Source: Nitriliruptoraceae bacterium (GTDB taxonomy: Bacteria > Actinomycetota > Nitriliruptoria > Nitriliruptorales > Nitriliruptoraceae). Taken from it: 6,239 bases of DNA. Both the position numbers and the translations under genes were made by a program. Below, one piece after another: positions 5,525 through 6,239 of this stretch. Each line of letters opens with the position of its first letter. The first letter of the stretch is position 1. A model generated the notes under the pieces. It worked only from the letters and a program-made list of their open reading frames with translations, was not told where the DNA came from and made no database searches. The stretch is taken from the NCBI GenBank assembly GCA_007134165.1, contig SLLJ01000273.1:1-6239 (forward strand), given 5' to 3'.

Positions 5525-5555
5525 ACCCGCTCGAGACCGTGATTTCGGGCGTCAC
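5525..5555. repeat. Dispersed repeat, copy C
   Basis: acccgctcgagaccgtga (5525-5542) is identical to 1-18, and 25 of the first 27 bases match copy A; the 15-base core also matches copy B. The right half differs: it lacks the CGGTCTC arm of copies A and B, but GTGA (5539-5542) can pair with TCAC (5552-5555) around a 9-nt loop. It lies between the convergent DinB-like gene stop (5462) and the DUF3024-like fragment stop (5586). The remainder of 5463-5585 shows no gene. Confidence 0.58.
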
Positions 5556-5585
5556 ATGAGGGTTGGTGGACCGCTCGAAACTGGT

Positions 5586-5711
5586 TCAGCCCCCGTAGGT
5601 GATGGTGCGTTCGGTGACCTCCACTTCGAGACGAGCTTGGTCGTGGGCGTGTTCCCGTACTTGGCGATCGGCCCACCGCCGGGTCTCATCGAGCGCGCCC
5701 TCTGGGCTCAC
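5586..5711 (-). pseudogene. DUF3024-like N-terminal fragment coupled to the DUF5615 gene
   Basis: From GTG 5711 a 41-codon frame reads MSPEGALDETRRWADRQVRE, followed by HAHDQARLEVEVTERTITYGG and a TGA at 5586-5588. The pattern RRW-D-RV-EH--D--RLEVEV---T-T matches what I recall as the beginning of DUF3024 proteins, whose usual continuation (a Pro-Trp-containing middle and WxLYWRDRN-like end) is absent. The family is of unknown function and normally about 100 residues or more, so this is probably a truncated remnant. The GTG overlaps the DUF5615 stop as GTGA, just as the DUF5615 start overlaps the DUF433 stop, so it was or is the third gene of the operon. It is short and not previously called, and the family assignment is from memory. 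Confidence 0.5.
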
Positions 5712-6082
5712 GAGGGAGGGTCCTGGACGGGGCGTCGGATCCTGACCTTGCGGGGCTCGACTACGACGACGCAGCTGCGAAGTTCATCAAGCGGGTGGTT
5801 TCTCACGAGCCGTTGGAAGAGCGCCAGGATGCTGTCCGGGTCTTGTGTAACGGGCCGAAGAACCAGGACGCCGGCATGGCTGCCTGGCGGGGAGCGCCGC
5901 AGGTCACCGATCCCGCGGTCGAGGGTGAGCAGGAGCCTGCCCTCATCCGTTGCTGCTGCCACGATCACCGGATCGCTCTCGCCGGCGAGCTGCTCGTCAG
6001 CGACCGTGTGGACGTCAGGGTCCTCGCCACCAAGCGCTGCGGCCAGTTCGTTCGGCAGGTTCTCGTCGAGCTTGAGTCTCAC
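5708..6082 (-). CDS. DUF5615 PIN-like protein, probable toxin of a DUF433/DUF5615 module
   Basis: An intact 124-residue DUF5615 protein. Motifs in order are MRLKLDENLP (D6, E7), DVHTVADEQLAGESD (23-37), DEGRLLLTLDRGIGDLRRSPPGSHAGVLVLRP (46-77, with D55 and D60), and a C-terminal VVVVEPRKVRIRRP strand (105-118). These acidic residues match the metal-binding set expected for a PIN-like nuclease fold, so an RNase toxin role is the usual inference, unproven for most members. The GTG start at 6082 overlaps the DUF433 stop by four bases. Its own stop overlaps the GTG of the DUF3024-like fragment by four bases. It is homologous to the frameshifted gene at 3030-3400, with roughly half of positions alike by eye, so the two are diverged copies rather than a recent duplication. 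Confidence 0.88.
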   Translation of the reverse strand: MRLKLDENLPNELAAALGGEDPDVHTVADEQLAGESDPVIVAAATDEGRLLLTLDRGIGDLRRSPPGSHAGVLVLRPVTQDPDSILALFQRLVRNHPLDELRSCVVVVEPRKVRIRRPVQDPPS

Positions 6083-6239
6083 GCGGGCAGCGGGTGGATC
6101 TCTTCACGAGCAAGTGCGGCGCCGTAGGCCGCGGCGGCGCGGACACCCTCGACCGTCAAGGTCGGGTACTGCCCGAGGATGTCGTCCTCGTTCAGGCCTG
6201 CTGCCAAGCAGTCCAGGATGACGCTGACCGGGATTCGGG
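6079..6239 (-). CDS. DUF433 domain antitoxin-like protein, cut by the window edge
   Basis: The last 52 codons of a DUF433 gene are visible: RIPVSVILDCLAAGLNEDD, ILGQYPTLTVEG and VRAAAAYGAALAREEIHPL, then a TGA. Compared with the complete copy at 3397-3633, the missing part is about 25 N-terminal residues, which would lie beyond 6239. The signature GTR-I-V--ILD-LA-G begins right at the edge. The stop and the start of the DUF5615 gene share GTGA (6079-6082), the same coupling as in the first module. It should neutralise the adjacent DUF5615 protein and may repress the operon; both roles are inferred from the family. Confidence 0.85.
   Translation of the reverse strand, partial: RIPVSVILDCLAAGLNEDDILGQYPTLTVEGVRAAAAYGAALAREEIHPLPA

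Noticed and set aside
4851..5555. 234-codon minus-strand open frame beginning inside repeat copy C
   Set aside because: It is antisense to the DinB-like gene, which carries recognisable ligand residues, and no domain is seen in the minus-strand translation.
1..5555. Integron attC interpretation of the dispersed repeats
   Set aside because: The GTTRRRY/RYYYAAC end boxes are not present at the repeats, the intervals are 2.5-3 kb, and genes between them face both ways, unlike gene cassettes.
5556..6221. 221-codon plus-strand open frame at the right end
   Set aside because: It is antisense to the DUF5615 and DUF433 genes, whose motifs and overlaps are clear; the translation is Ser/Arg-rich without domains.

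Overview
The window is about 6.2 kb of very GC-rich DNA, most likely from an actinobacterium. Three things point that way: the strong G/C third-position bias in the coding frames, a DinB/maleylpyruvate-isomerase-type protein of the mycothiol-dependent superfamily, and two start codons placed 6 nt after a TANNNT box, the leaderless layout common in this phylum. It reads as an accessory or decaying region: short unrelated genes on both strands, several broken, with dispersed repeats between them.

Layout. At 1-37 there is a short hairpin repeat. A P-loop kinase-like frame that has lost its Walker A (151-642, minus) follows an alpha/beta hydrolase (717-1691, minus). A 327-nt divergent spacer (1692-2018) carries a near-perfect 16-bp palindrome, an 8-bp-stem hairpin and the second copy of a roughly 50-bp repeat. 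Then come a DUF6157 gene (2019-2444, plus) and a MmcQ/YjbR-family gene (2514-2912, plus). A second hairpin repeat lies at 2960-2994. The minus-strand DUF433 antitoxin-like gene (3397-3633) overlaps a frameshifted DUF5615 PIN-like partner (3030-3400). A tyrosine recombinase pseudogene with three frameshifts occupies 3790-4702 (plus). An intact DinB/MDMPI-like gene (4830-5462, plus) is followed by the third repeat copy (5525-5555). The window ends with a second minus-strand module: DUF433 (6079-6239, cut by the edge), an intact DUF5615 protein (5708-6082) and a 41-codon fragment resembling the start of DUF3024 (5586-5711), joined by 4-bp GTGA overlaps.

Working together. The two DUF433/DUF5615 pairs are homologous toxin-antitoxin-like modules in the same orientation, one broken and one apparently intact. 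Short repeats sharing the core CGCTCGAGACCGTGA sit at the 3' ends of minus-strand genes (at least two of the three between convergent genes). Two of them bracket the segment holding the broken module, the dead recombinase and the DinB-like gene. They may be REP-like or terminator elements, or relics of recombination sites. I see no complete new multi-gene system. The most interesting signals are the repeats, the coupled DUF433-DUF5615-DUF3024-like chain, and the clustering of all single-base lesions between about 3365 and 4397.
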